64,000 bases of DNA from Cryptomeria japonica (Eukaryota; Streptophyta; Pinopsida; Cupressales; Cupressaceae). Positions 1 through 10,554 of this stretch are shown here, in pieces (the stretch's first letter is position 1; every line of letters starts with the position of its first letter). Below the pieces are notes generated by a model. It had not been told where the DNA came from. It ran no database searches and saw only the letters and a program-made list of their open reading frames with translations. The translations under genes were made by a program, and so were the position numbers. The stretch is taken from assembly GCF_030272615.1 (NCBI RefSeq), contig NC_081410.1, forward strand, positions 570,295,152 to 570,359,151, read 5' to 3'.

Positions 1-122
1 TTGTTTTATATATATATATATATAGGAGCATTCCATTAATCCAATCCACCATTTCTTTATATAATTCATCCACTACTTCTTATATGAGTTGTTGTTATTT
101 AGTTTATGATTTAATTTTTAGT
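1..122. repeat. Old host repeat, copy A, left part
   Basis: Begins with a short TA microsatellite, then a stretch around 25-52 (CATTCCATTAAT followed by CCACCATTT) that recurs at 36541-36580. The repeat resumes after element E1 at 7244 and again after the solo LTR at 22198, so copy A is one repeat cut twice. Copy A has roughly 250 bases here and just after E1 that copy B lacks. No coding potential seen. Confidence 0.65.
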
Positions 123-1390
123 TGTTGTCATTATGGATGAATTGATTATGTGTTGCATTGATGTTTTGTCATTGATGTCAACACTAGTTGTTATGGTTGG
201 TTATGGGCAAATAGGTTTTGGTTACTGTAGAAGATCTAGTGTTACCAGCAGAAAGGACTATTTGTTGGACACTTCCAGCATGTTTGGATCTATGGAGTAT
301 GTTTGATTTTATGTGTTACATGCTTCGAGAGCATGTTTTGGTCAGTTGGTATTGACTTGGTAATCGGATGCTATCACACACTCTTGTAAACCCATACCGG
401 CATTGGTTTAAGGTTTAACCAACAGAGCTTTCACTAAGGAATCTTGACAGGATGCATAAGTGGTGTTGGTGCGGCTTCTAAATGGATTTCAGGATGCTGA
501 AGATGTTATTTGATCATGCTTCAATTGCTTGAAGATGTTTCTTTGGCATGGTGGACCCAAAATAGGTCTGGTACCTATCTAGGTTATGGACCGGTATCAT
601 ATTAATGTGTACTCTATATGTTACTGGGATGTTTTGGGATGTTCTATGGATTGGTTATTGTTGTTTTGGTCTTAAGCCGACATGGCATATCATTGTAATA
701 TGGATTTATGTAATGAAATTATTGTAATATCTTTTAGGTGGCCGACCTAATTGGTCTAGGCCTTAGGGTTGGTATAAAATGATGTAAGATCTCATCAAGT
801 AGATCATGGGGAATATGTGTCATGGTCTTGGAATAAAATAACATATGCGAAGGAGATTTGGTCAATCATAGGTGATCGAATTAGGATTGAGGAAGAGGTC
901 AAAGGCCTCTGGTATTGAGCTTAACCGAGACTGTAATCAGGCAAGGTAGATGCTATCTCTGGTAATTCACTCTATTGGATTGTTGTCCATTTATCTTGAG
1001 ATGGTTATTACCTCTCTGTAGTTAGTGAGACTCTTTTGTAATGAGAAGTACATTCTAAGCAGTGTGCCTTCCTGCATGTGTAGACCCCTCATTGTATCAC
1101 ATACTTTCTGCAGACGTATCATCTGATTGTGGGTAGGCTTCCCACCGTGGATTTTCCCTTTCTGGGTTTTCCGCGTACAAATCATGGTGTTATGTGGTAT
1201 GGTTGCATAGTGTTGATTATCTGCTTTATTGTTAAGTTTCATTGCTTACCAGTATCTATTTCTGCTATTCCAGTGCTTAATGTTTATGTGATCTAGTTAA
1301 AGGTTATTAGGTGGATTAACTAATATAATTTGTTAACAACTGATTCAACCCCCCACCCCCGATCTCAGTTGTTCACCGGTTATCCTAACA
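123..1390 (+). repeat. 5' LTR of E1
   Basis: 1268 bp, TG...CA ended, pairing with 5979-7243 over its full length with scattered substitutions and small indels. It carries the inverted repeat TTGTCATTGATGTCAA (166-181) near its start, a TATAAAAT box (773-780), a conserved block resembling GGTTTTTCCC (around 1140-1177) and a poly-C tract (around 1350-1366) before its end. Confidence 0.95.
773..780 (+). promoter_or_regulatory. Candidate TATA box in E1 5' LTR
   Basis: TATAAAAT, kept at the equivalent place in the 3' LTR (6630-6637). Its position in mid-LTR fits a U3 core promoter for the retrotransposon transcript. No transcript evidence is available. Confidence 0.5.
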
Positions 1391-1392
1391 AT

Positions 1393-1404
1393 TGGTATCA
1401 GATC
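1393..1404 (+). other. Primer binding site of E1 (initiator Met-tRNA)
   Basis: TGGTATCAGATC lies two bases after the LTR end. It matches the usual plant Copia PBS TGGTATCAGAGC except at one base. E2 and E3 have the unmutated form on the minus strand. Confidence 0.9.
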
Positions 1405-1448
1405 CTTGGTCCTCTTTTGCAGAATCTTAACCACTTGAGGGAGATCCT

Positions 1449-2423
1449 ATGGCAACTAACACTTCAAATCCACCGGCAACTATTTTCAGAAGAGAAATCC
1501 CTAAGCTTGATGGAATAAATTATGGGATATGGAAAATTTGAATGGAGACTCATCTTAGATGTCTTGGGAAGGATATTTGGGAGATCACTGAGAAAGGATA
1601 CACACCTTATGATCCGGCATCTGGCAATTCTTCTCTTGCAGACCTGGACAAGAATATTGAATATGATTGCAGAGCTAGAGAAGCCCTCCTGTGTGCACTT
1701 ACTGATCAGCAAATCATGAGATTGGCTGATAAATCATCAGCTAAGGTTATGTGGCATAAATTGAAAACTCTGAGTGAAGGTGATCCTACTGTCAAAATTG
1801 CTGAACTTGATGGTTATCGAGTAAGATATGAAAACTTGAAGATGGAAGATAATGAAATAATTGTTGTTTTTATGGAAATAGTAAATGAGATTGTTATGGG
1901 AATTGAATGTTGTGGAGGATCTCTGAGTGAAGATGAAATAGTTTCCAAAGTCTTGAGAGCCATTCCACTAGCTTACAAGATGAAGACAACTACAATTAAT
2001 GAGATGAGAACAATGGCAAACACTTCAGTTAACAGAGACATTCTGATTGGGAAATTATCTGCTTTTGAGCTTGAAGAATTTGGATCTTCTGGAGCTGCAA
2101 AATCTGAATTTTCTTTTCATGCATCATCATCTACCGGCAAAAGTGATTGAAAAGCCTTATATACAAAAGAATTGGAAGATATGAGGAAAGAAGATGAAGA
2201 ATTTGAGCAACTTGAAGCCTTATTTGCTAGAAGAGTACCTAAAGGACCGACGGGAAGTAAGTATGAAGGAAAAACACCTTTTAAATGTTTTGCATGTAAT
2301 AAGATTGGTCATTTTGCATCTGATGTCCTGAAAGGAATGCAAGATTTGAGGAAAGAGTTAAGAAATAATTTAAGCCTAACTAGACAAGATATAGATTCAA
2401 GAAAAGTAAACAATGCTACATAG
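1449..2423 (+). pseudogene. Copia Gag (E1), disrupted
   Basis: Capsid/nucleocapsid protein of E1. The ATG at 1449 opens a frame typical of Copia Gag (PKLDGINYGIW near the start). A TGA at 1539-1541 interrupts it, and it continues in the same frame from 1542 through a helical capsid-like region to a second TGA at 2148-2150. A CCHC zinc knuckle follows: CFACNKIGHFAS is readable near 2288, but a frameshift just after it removes the final Cys. Downstream acidic sequence leads into the protease. With two stops and a broken knuckle this Gag cannot be made intact. Confidence 0.9.
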
Positions 2424-2589
2424 AAGATGAGGAAGGAGTAAGTGATGACTCTAAGGATGAACCGACAAAAGACTCTGCTAGTGGATTCGATAATGGAAAG
2501 GAATGGGTGTTCTATGCTTTAAAGGAAGATGAACCAGAACCAGCTATCATGAATGAAGAAAAGGCCCTAGTAGAAAAATTTTAAGATAA

Positions 2590-5500
2590 GGATGAATGGG
2601 TAATTGATAGTGGATGCTCACATCCTATGATTGGAGATAAAAGAAAAAATTTGTCCCTGCAAGAATACAATGGCAGTCGAGTTAGATTTGGAGATAACAA
2701 AGCATGTATGATCAAAGGTAGAGGTATTATTTCTTTGGATGGAAAGCATAATGCTGATAATGTAGAAGGTTTAAAGCATAATCTTTTGAGTGTTGGTCAA
2801 TTTGTGGACAAGGGTTTCCAACTTTAGTTTAAAGATAGAAAATGCAAAATCATTAACAAGACTGGTTCGGAGATTGCAACTGGTATTCAGACTAGAGGTA
2901 ATATCCTTCACTTGAACACTGGTAATAAGACATGTTTGATTGATCATATTGATGAGAATTGGTTATGGCATAAGAGGTTGTGTCATGTTAATTTTGATTG
3001 TATTGTCAAGATCAGTTCAACTAAGGCAGTTAGAGATATACCTAAGATTATGAAGCTTCATAATCCGGTATTTAAGGAATGTCAATTGGGAAAGCAAGTT
3101 AGAACTTCTTTTAAGATCATACATGATAAATCTAATGATGTACTTGATTTGAATCACATGGACTTATGTGGTCCTACAAGGACTAGAAGCTTTCAAGGTG
3201 ATAGGTATTTCATGCTGATTATTGATGACTATTCTAGGATGATGTGGGTGACTTTTCTAAGGGAGAAGTCTAAAGCCTTTGAGAAATTCAAGATCTTTAA
3301 TGCAAAGGTTGAAACAGAAACTGGATTGAAAATCAAATGTCTAAGATCAGATCAAGTTGGTAAGTTCACTTCTCATGAATTTAACAATTATTGTGAGACA
3401 AATGGAATTAGGAGACAATTATCTGCACCTCAAACTCCTCAGTAGAATGGAGTAGTGGAAAGAAAGAGCATAACCATTTTGGATGCAGCAAGATCTATGA
3501 TGATGGAAGCCAAATTGCCTCACATCTACTGGAGAGAAGCAATGAGTACAACAGTCTACGTGCATTCAATAGAGTTCACATCAAAGGTGAAATAGGTAAG
3601 ACCCCTTATGAATTATGGTTTGGACATACACCTACTATTAAATATTTTAGAATTTTTGGAAGTAAATGCTATATCAAAAGAGATGATTCAATTTGGAAGT
3701 TTGATCCTAGATGTGACGAAGGGATATTTCTTGGTTATTCAATTCAAAGCAAAGCATATAGATGTTATAACAAAAGATAGCATAAAATTGTGGAGAGCAC
3801 TAATGTGAAAGTGGATTAGCAAAAAAAAAATCAATCTATATTATATCACAGGGAACCGGCAGTGGAAATGATCATAACTGAACTGGCAATGCCTCAACCG
3901 ATACAGGAAAGTGAGACAGTTACACTAGTACAATCAAAAAATTCAACTATGATTGATGATCAGAGTAGTGAACCTGAAGTTCAAAAGACACCAAGGTATG
4001 TAAGATTAAATCATTCTGAAGATCAAATCATTGGAGATATGAACAAGGGAGTTATGACAAGAAGAAGACTACCAAATGAAGAGGTATGTCTTATTTCTAA
4101 AATTGAACTAGCATCTATTATTGAAGCTTGTAAAGATGAACATTGGTTAAAGGCTATGGAAAATGAATTAGATCAGATAGAGAAAAATGAGACTTGGACT
4201 TTAGTTCCCTGGCCTAAAAATAAGAATGTTATTGGAACTAATGGGTTTTTAGGAATAAACTGAATGAGGATGGTCAAGTTATAAGAAACAAGGCTAGATT
4301 GGTTTGTAAAGGTTATTCTCAAATGGAAGGAATTGATTATGGTGAAACATTTGCACTTGTAGCTAGAATTGAAGCTGTTAGACTATTTCTTGCCTATGCG
4401 GCTTATAAGAACTATAAGGTTTATCAAATGGATGTTAAATGTGCATTTTTGAATGGTGAACTTGAGGAAGAAGTATACATTGAGCAACCTGATGGATTTT
4501 CACTGATAGATGATAAATATATGGTTTGTAGATTGAAGAAAGCTTTATATGGATTGAAACAAGCTATTGTAACTTGGTATGCAAGGTTGGATAAACATAT
4601 TTTGAAGCTTGGTTTTACTAAAGGGGGTGTTAATAGTAATTTATATTATAAGATCACTGATGATGATATTCTGATTATTGAAGTATTTGTTGATGATATC
4701 ATTTTTGGAGGAGAAGATAAATTGTGCATGGAATTTTCTAATAATATGAAGAATGAATTTGAAATTTCTATGATTGGTGAGATGAGATTTTTCTTAGGTT
4801 TGCAGATTACTCAAACTAACAAAGGCATTTTTATCTGTCAAACTATCTGAGGGAATTATTGAAGAAGTTTGGTATGGATAATTCCAAACCAGTAAGTACT
4901 CCTATGGTGACGAGTGAGAAATTATCTATCAAGGATACTTCTACACCGATAAATCCAACAAGGTATAAGTCTATGATTGGTGGTCTATTATATTTAACTC
5001 AAACTAGACCAGATATTAAGAATGTAGTAAGTATTGTTTCAAGATATCAAAGTAATCCTAAAGAAAATCATGAATGTGCAGTAAAGAGGATATTTCGGTA
5101 TTTGCAAGGAACAACAAAATATGGCTTATGGTATTCTAGAAATGATGATTTCACTTTATGTGCATATACTAACTCAAATTGGGTAGGAGATACAGATGAT
5201 AGGAAGAGCACTTCTGGTGGAGCTCTCTTTCTTGGAAAGAAATTGGTTTCATGGATCAGCAAAAAACAATCATACATTTCTTTATCTACTATAGAAGCTG
5301 AGTATGTTGCAGCAACAACTAATTGCACTCAAGTCTTGTGGATGAAGGAAATGTTGAAGGATATCAAGGTAAATTATAGTGAATCGGTAGTTATCTACTG
5401 TGATAACTCTGCAGCTATTGATATGTCTGAGAATCCAGTATTTCACTCTAAGACTAAGCATATATCAATAAAGTAACTTTTTGAAGGACAAGGTAGAAGG

Positions 5501-5741
5501 AAAGGAAGTCAAATTGGTTTATGTGAACACTAAAGAACAGATTGTAGATATAATCACTAAACCACTATCTAAGGAATCATTTGAGTATTTGAGAGACAGG
5601 TTAGGGGTTTCTGCCCCTTCGGTGGAGACTTTATTGATGCAGTTTGTCATCAATCCGACATGCATTATCAGAGATATTATTCATTTCGGCACTGATGAGT
5701 GGTGCTACTACTCAAGGGGAGTAGTCATCTTTGAGATTTAG
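2590..5741 (+). pseudogene. Copia Pol (E1): protease, integrase, RT, RNase H, disrupted
   Basis: Domains in Copia order. The protease has WVIDSGCSH (about 2597-2623). The GAG-pre-integrase zinc region (about 2935-3100) has HKRLCH, but F replaces the first Cys of the CxxC pair (VFKEC). The integrase core (about 3130-3560) has MDLCGPTRT and LRSDQVGKF. The reverse transcriptase (about 4130-4850) has the polymerase motif as FVDDIIFGG near 4686. RNase H (about 5150-5600) has IEAEYVA and YCDNSAA. Breaks include stops at about 2582, 2825, 3443 and 4848 and frameshifts near 3570, 4245 and 5474. The last frame ends at 5741. The element would have copied its RNA in cytoplasmic particles and integrated in the nucleus; this copy cannot. 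Confidence 0.93.
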
Positions 5742-5778
5742 AGGTTTATATTCTTGCTTTGATATTTGTGTCAAATTT

Positions 5779-5977
5779 TTGGCATTGATGTCAAAGGGGG
5801 AGAGATAGTAATGTGAAAAATAAATTCAGAACTTTACAGAGATATTATTCATAGGGGGAGAGTTATTGATATTCAGGAGATTGTTGGTTGTCTTCCAAAG
5901 GGGGAGACTTGTTTGACATTTCTTGGTACTTGGATGTTTTTCACATCTAGTGTTGCCATCAATGCCAAAGGGGGAGA
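5779..5977 (+). promoter_or_regulatory. Cluster of four polypurine tracts before E1 3' LTR
   Basis: AAAGGGGGAGA-type tracts occur at about 5793-5803, 5853-5862, 5897-5907 and 5967-5977; the last touches the 3' LTR and is the likely plus-strand primer. Two are preceded by a TTGNCAT-NN-ATGNCAA inverted repeat (5779-5794, 5953-5968). The same arrangement appears in E2, E3 and E5. Confidence 0.85.
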
Positions 5978-5978
5978 T

Positions 5979-7243
5979 TGTTGGCATTATGGATGAATTT
6001 ATTATGTGTTGGATTGATGTTTTGTCATTGATGTCAACACCACCTATTATGGTTGGTTACCAGAAGACAATTTTTGGTTACCGGTAGAAGATCTAATGTT
6101 ACCGGCAGAAAGGACTATCTGTTGGACACTTATGGCATGTTTGGATCTATGGATTATGTTTGATTTTATGTGTTACATGCTTCTAGAGCATGTTTTGGTA
6201 GATTGGTATTGGCTTGGTAATTGGATGCTATCACACACTCTTGTAAACCCATACCAGCATTGGTTTAAGGTTTAATCGACAGAGCTTTCACTAAGGAATC
6301 TTGACAAGATGCATAAGTGTTGTTGGTGTGGCTTCTAGATTGATTTCAGGATGTTGAAGATGTTCTTTGGTCGTGCTTCAATTGCTTGAAGAAATTGGTT
6401 TGACGTGGTGGACCCTGAACAGGTCCGATACCTATTTAGGTTATGGATCAGTATCATGTTAACGTGTACTCTAGACGTTACCGGGATGTTTCAGGATGTT
6501 CTATGGATTGGTTATTGTTGTTTTGGTCTTAAGCTGACATGGCATATCATTGTAATATGGATTTATGTAATGATCTTATTGTAATATCTTTTAGGTGGCT
6601 GACCTAATTGGTTTAGGCCTTAGGGTTGGTATAAAATGATGTAAGATCTCATTTTAGATCATGGGGAATATGTGTCATGGTCTTGGAATGCAATATCATA
6701 TGCGAAGGAGATTTGGTCGATCATAGGAGATCGAATTAGGATTAAGGAAAAGGTCAAAGGCCTCTGGTATTGAGCTTAACCGAGGCTATAATTAGGCATG
6801 GTAGATGCTATCTCTGGCAGTTCACTCTATTGGATTGTTGTCCATTTACCTTGAGATGGTTATTACCTCTCTTTAGTCAGTGAGACTCTTTTGTAATGAG
6901 CAGTACACTCTAGGTAGTGTGCCTTCCTGCATGTGCAAGCCCCTCATTGTATCACATACTTTCAGTAGAAGTATCATCTGACTGTGGGTAGGCTTCCCAC
7001 CATGGTTTTTCCCTTTTCGGGTTTTCCATGTACAAATCATGGTGTTATGCAGTATGGTTGCATTGTGTTGATTATCTACTTTATTGTTAAGTTTCATTGC
7101 TTACTGGTATTTGTTTCTGTTATTCCGATTCTTAATGTTTATGTGATTTGGTTAAAGGTTATTAAGTGGATTAATTGATATAATATGTTAACAACTGATT
7201 CACCCCCCCCCACTCTCTCAGTTGTTCACCGGTTATCCTAACA
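5979..7243 (+). repeat. 3' LTR of E1
   Basis: 1265 bp, begins TGTTGGCATTATGG immediately after the terminal polypurine tract and ends CCTAACA before the TSD TTAGT. Short ORFs in it (for example 6873-7178) are LTR sequence, not genes. Confidence 0.95.
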
Positions 7244-7601
7244 TTAGTATTGATGATTATATTATTTATAAATTTACATATAATGAACTATTATAAATTT
7301 ATCACTTTTTTATTATTTATGTATTTATATTTAATTTATGTTTTTGAATGCATACTTTATTTGTCATGATCATTTTTGCATAGTATGAGACTAGTTTGGT
7401 TTAAATTTAGAGTGTAGTTCACATTTTCAATTTTTACATTTGTTTTGTCTAGTTAAATTATGTTTTGGGTTGTCACAATTTTTTGTGCATTTTATCATCG
7501 ACAGACATTCAACATGACATCAATTTATATTCTTATTTTATAGGATAAAAATAATATCTAGAGAACACTTTATATTCTCTAAAGAACAAAAGATAAACAT
7601 A
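7244..7601. repeat. Old host repeat, copy A, middle part
   Basis: From about 7438 to 7601 this aligns with copy B at about 36590-36755; the shared stretches include TCTAGTTAAATTA, AGACATTCAACATG and CTAAAGAACAAAAGA. It then stops at the solo LTR and resumes at 22198. AT-rich and non-coding. Confidence 0.85.
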
Positions 7602-8463
7602 TGTTTTTGGAATCAATGGACAATGAGAGGCGGGGGGGGTGAATCAATGTTCTGCAATTTATAACTTTCTTTAATTGATTCTTAAACCATCATATGCAAA
7701 TGAATAAAAGAAAAGTGCAGAAACTCAACACACACAAGCACAAAACCATAACATTGAAATTTTTACATGGAAACCCGGAAAGGGAAAAACCATGGTGGGA
7801 TTGAGACCCATAATATTATAATACTGTGATCAGTACTATAATAATATTACAAGGGAATGCACATGCATTTAGACACACTTCCTAGAGCTCACTTCTCAAT
7901 TACAATAGAGGGTTACAACCCCCAAAGGCCTCACAGTCCTACAAATGATTAAAAATGATGACAACTTGTCTGAACTGATGAATAACATCTACAAATGCCA
8001 AAATGTAGTTCTGGTTAAGCACAAATAGTCTTCTTCCACTATTTTGGCACACTGCTATGTTCTTCTTTGCTCTGTCATATACTAGAGCATAAATCCAAGG
8101 ATAGCTCACACATGAAACTACACAGAGATGCTCATACAATCTTCGCACAACACTCTCGAATGCCAAAATGCTCAAATAGATCTTGATCTTATATATCTGC
8201 ATCACTTGATTAGGTCACCAACATGTCGGCTCCAAAAATATGAAACATGTAACAAGAAGTTGGCTTAATTTGATTACCAATACACATGCAAACCAAAACA
8301 AATTGATAATATGCTTAAATCAAGTCGGCAAAACAACTTTGAACACAACACCAATCAACAAAATCATCCTGAATATTCTGCATAACATGCTATACCAAAA
8401 TAAACTTGTTCTTCATGAAATACCGGGTGTCATATCATCAAACTTGCACTAGATTCAACACCA

Positions 8464-9379
8464 TATTAGATACTTGGTTAGTCCCAAAGACACTAAGAGG
8501 GGGGCGTGAATCAGTGTCTAACCGATGGATGAAACATTTAAACTTATTTGCAACTTTATAACTGAAACTAATATACTAGTAAGCAAATAATAATGCAGTA
8601 AAGAGAAACAAAAGAATAAGAATCAATACACACCATAACACATATATTTTTGGCGAGGAAACCTGGTAGGGGAAAAACCTCAGTGGGATTTGTGACCCAC
8701 AATATTTATTCACTGGCCAATATGAATAAATATTACTCAGTACAAAGAGGGTATGCACATGCAGGAAGGCCAACTGCCTAGAGCTCACTGCTCAACAACA
8801 AAAATGGAGTCTCACTGACTACACAATTGGATGGTTAAATCCAATAACAATGTACTACTCAAAATAACATCTGCAATGCTGGATTCGGTACTGGTTAAAT
8901 CTTTGTCTGATACCTCTACCAAAACCTTGTTGGTAAGTGATTCTGCTTACACAAAATAGTCTTCTCTCTGCTCTTCTCTTATTCGCTCGCAAGATAAATA
9001 CATCAAAATGCATATACAATTATTCGCTCTCATATACCACTTACATACATACCTATATACTTACTTTCTTATATCACAAATGACCTACAAGATCTCATAC
9101 ATTTATGAGTCTTTACAATACATCATGTCGGCTATACAAATATAATATTACATTACAATACAATACATTTTGCATAAACAATATTATTTCCAAGTCAGCT
9201 TGGACTGCCGGTATAATCTATTGCCAGTGTAACTGGATGGCCGGTGTGAATAAACCTTGTTGTAACTGCTAGTGCCGGTAGGTGAAGTCTGTTGCCGGTA
9301 GAACTTCTGAACCATGTTACCAATTGGTTTCCATCAATGACAACATCAACCATTCTCATCTGAGTGTATAATGCCTGCA
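8464..9379 (-). repeat. 3' LTR of E2 (left on the plus strand)
   Basis: 916 bp. It aligns end to end with 21017-21925. The plus-strand TG terminus has become TA (8464-8465). It has the G-run GAGGGGGG near 8500, the GGGGAAAAACCTCAGTGGG block near 8669, and a degraded inverted repeat at 9328-9343. Confidence 0.9.
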
Positions 9380-9536
9380 ATCTCCCCCTTTGGCATTGAT
9401 GGCAACACTCATGAGAAAAATCAAAACTGATATCCAAAATTTGAAGTCCAAAAAATGAGAGTGCTCCCCCTGAGCAAGTGATCTCCTTCTGTATATTTTT
9501 CTCATTACACCACTCCCCCTTTGACATCAATGACAA
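9380..9536 (-). promoter_or_regulatory. Polypurine tracts of E2
   Basis: On the plus strand, CTCCCCC tracts occur at about 9382, 9463 and 9513; the first abuts the LTR. Inverted repeats TTGGCATTGATGGCAA (9390-9405) and TTGACATCAATGACAA (9521-9536) adjoin two of them. Same layout as E1, E3 and E5. Confidence 0.8.
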
Positions 9537-9581
9537 AGGATGTCAAAAGAATAAAAAATTCAAAATTTACCTAGAAACCTA

Positions 9582-10393
9582 TGTTAGAATTCCCATAGAT
9601 ACTAAGAGGGGGGGGTGAATTAGTATCTAACCGGTGAGTAGAATTTCTTAACTTAAAACATGTAGAGCATATTATAACAGTGTACCGGTATGCAAGAAAT
9701 AATGTAATAAACAGAAATGAAAGCAACCACATAAGAAACACACCATAACACAATGATTTAACGAGGAAACCTGGTGTGGGAAAAACCTTGGTGGGATTTG
9801 TGACCCACAATATTTTCTTACTAGCCAATAAGAGAATATTATTTACAAAAGTGGGCCTGCACATGCAGGAAGGCCAAGTTCCTAGAGCTCACTACTCAAT
9901 GGGAAGTCTCACTGACTTACAATGTGGATTATACAAATCCAATAACTTGTACTGCTTTACAATAGCATCTTCAATGCCAAATTTAGTACCAATTTCTACT
10001 CTGTTCTTTACATATACCCCTTAACATATATTTCGCATAATAGGTCTGCCTAATTTCGCCTTACTACCTTATTGCCTTCTTACAAAATGTCCTACAATGA
10101 CTTCTTATATATATAAGTCATTTTACAATGATATCAAGTCGGCTTACAAAGTTTTTCAAATAATAAACAAAATATAATATATCAAAAATCATGTCAACCT
10201 CTGTGCCTGTATACTTCCTTTCTCTGTGTCGGTGCTGGTATTCTGAGTGTCAGTGTAGAGTGTGTTCTGCTGATGCGAGTGTAGTGCCTTGCCGATGTAA
10301 TGCCTTGTCGGTGCCATAGGATTGTAAGGTTGCCATCAATGACAAAACCTTCAATCACCTTCAATGTCTCATTGGAGTGTGCATATGCCAACA
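9582..10393 (-). repeat. 3' LTR of E3
   Basis: 812 bp, TGTTAGAATTCCC...GCCAACA on the plus strand, aligned throughout with 15417-16230. It contains TATATATATAAG-type sequence near 10105 (a possible TATA region in the minus-strand sense) and TTGCCATCAATGACAA at 10330-10345. Confidence 0.93.
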
Positions 10394-10522
10394 ATCTCCC
10401 CCTTTGGCATTGATGGCAACACTCATGAGAAATTTCAAAAATGTGTGCTCCCCCTAAGCATATGATTCCTATGATTTTGAATTTTCTCAATACCACTACT
10501 CCCCCTTTGGCATCAATGACAA
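10394..10522 (-). promoter_or_regulatory. Polypurine tracts of E3
   Basis: Three CTCCCCC-type tracts in plus-strand orientation (about 10396, 10448, 10499); the first adjoins the LTR. Inverted repeats sit at 10404-10419 and 10507-10522. Confidence 0.8.
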
Positions 10523-10554
10523 AGGTTGTCAAGATGTCAGTAGAGTTTGTAGTT

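Larger units (their letters stand above)
123..7243 (+). mobile_element. E1: full-length Ty1/Copia LTR retrotransposon
   Basis: A complete Copia element: two 1.27-kb LTRs (123-1390, 5979-7243) beginning TGTTG and ending AACA, a Met-tRNA primer site directly after the 5' LTR, gag then protease-integrase-RT-RNase H in Copia order, and several polypurine tracts before the 3' LTR. The insertion is flanked by a perfect 5-bp duplication TTAGT (118-122 and 7244-7248). The coding region is broken by stops and frameshifts, so this copy is not autonomous now. Multiple polypurine tracts before the 3' LTR recall the Sirevirus lineage, but I did not confirm that placement. The target was the old repeat at 1-122/7244-7601. 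Confidence 0.95.

Noticed and set aside
9776-10024. 82-codon ORF, repeated at 15613-15861
   Set aside because: Lies in the two LTRs of E3 on the non-coding strand; conserved only because the LTRs are copies.
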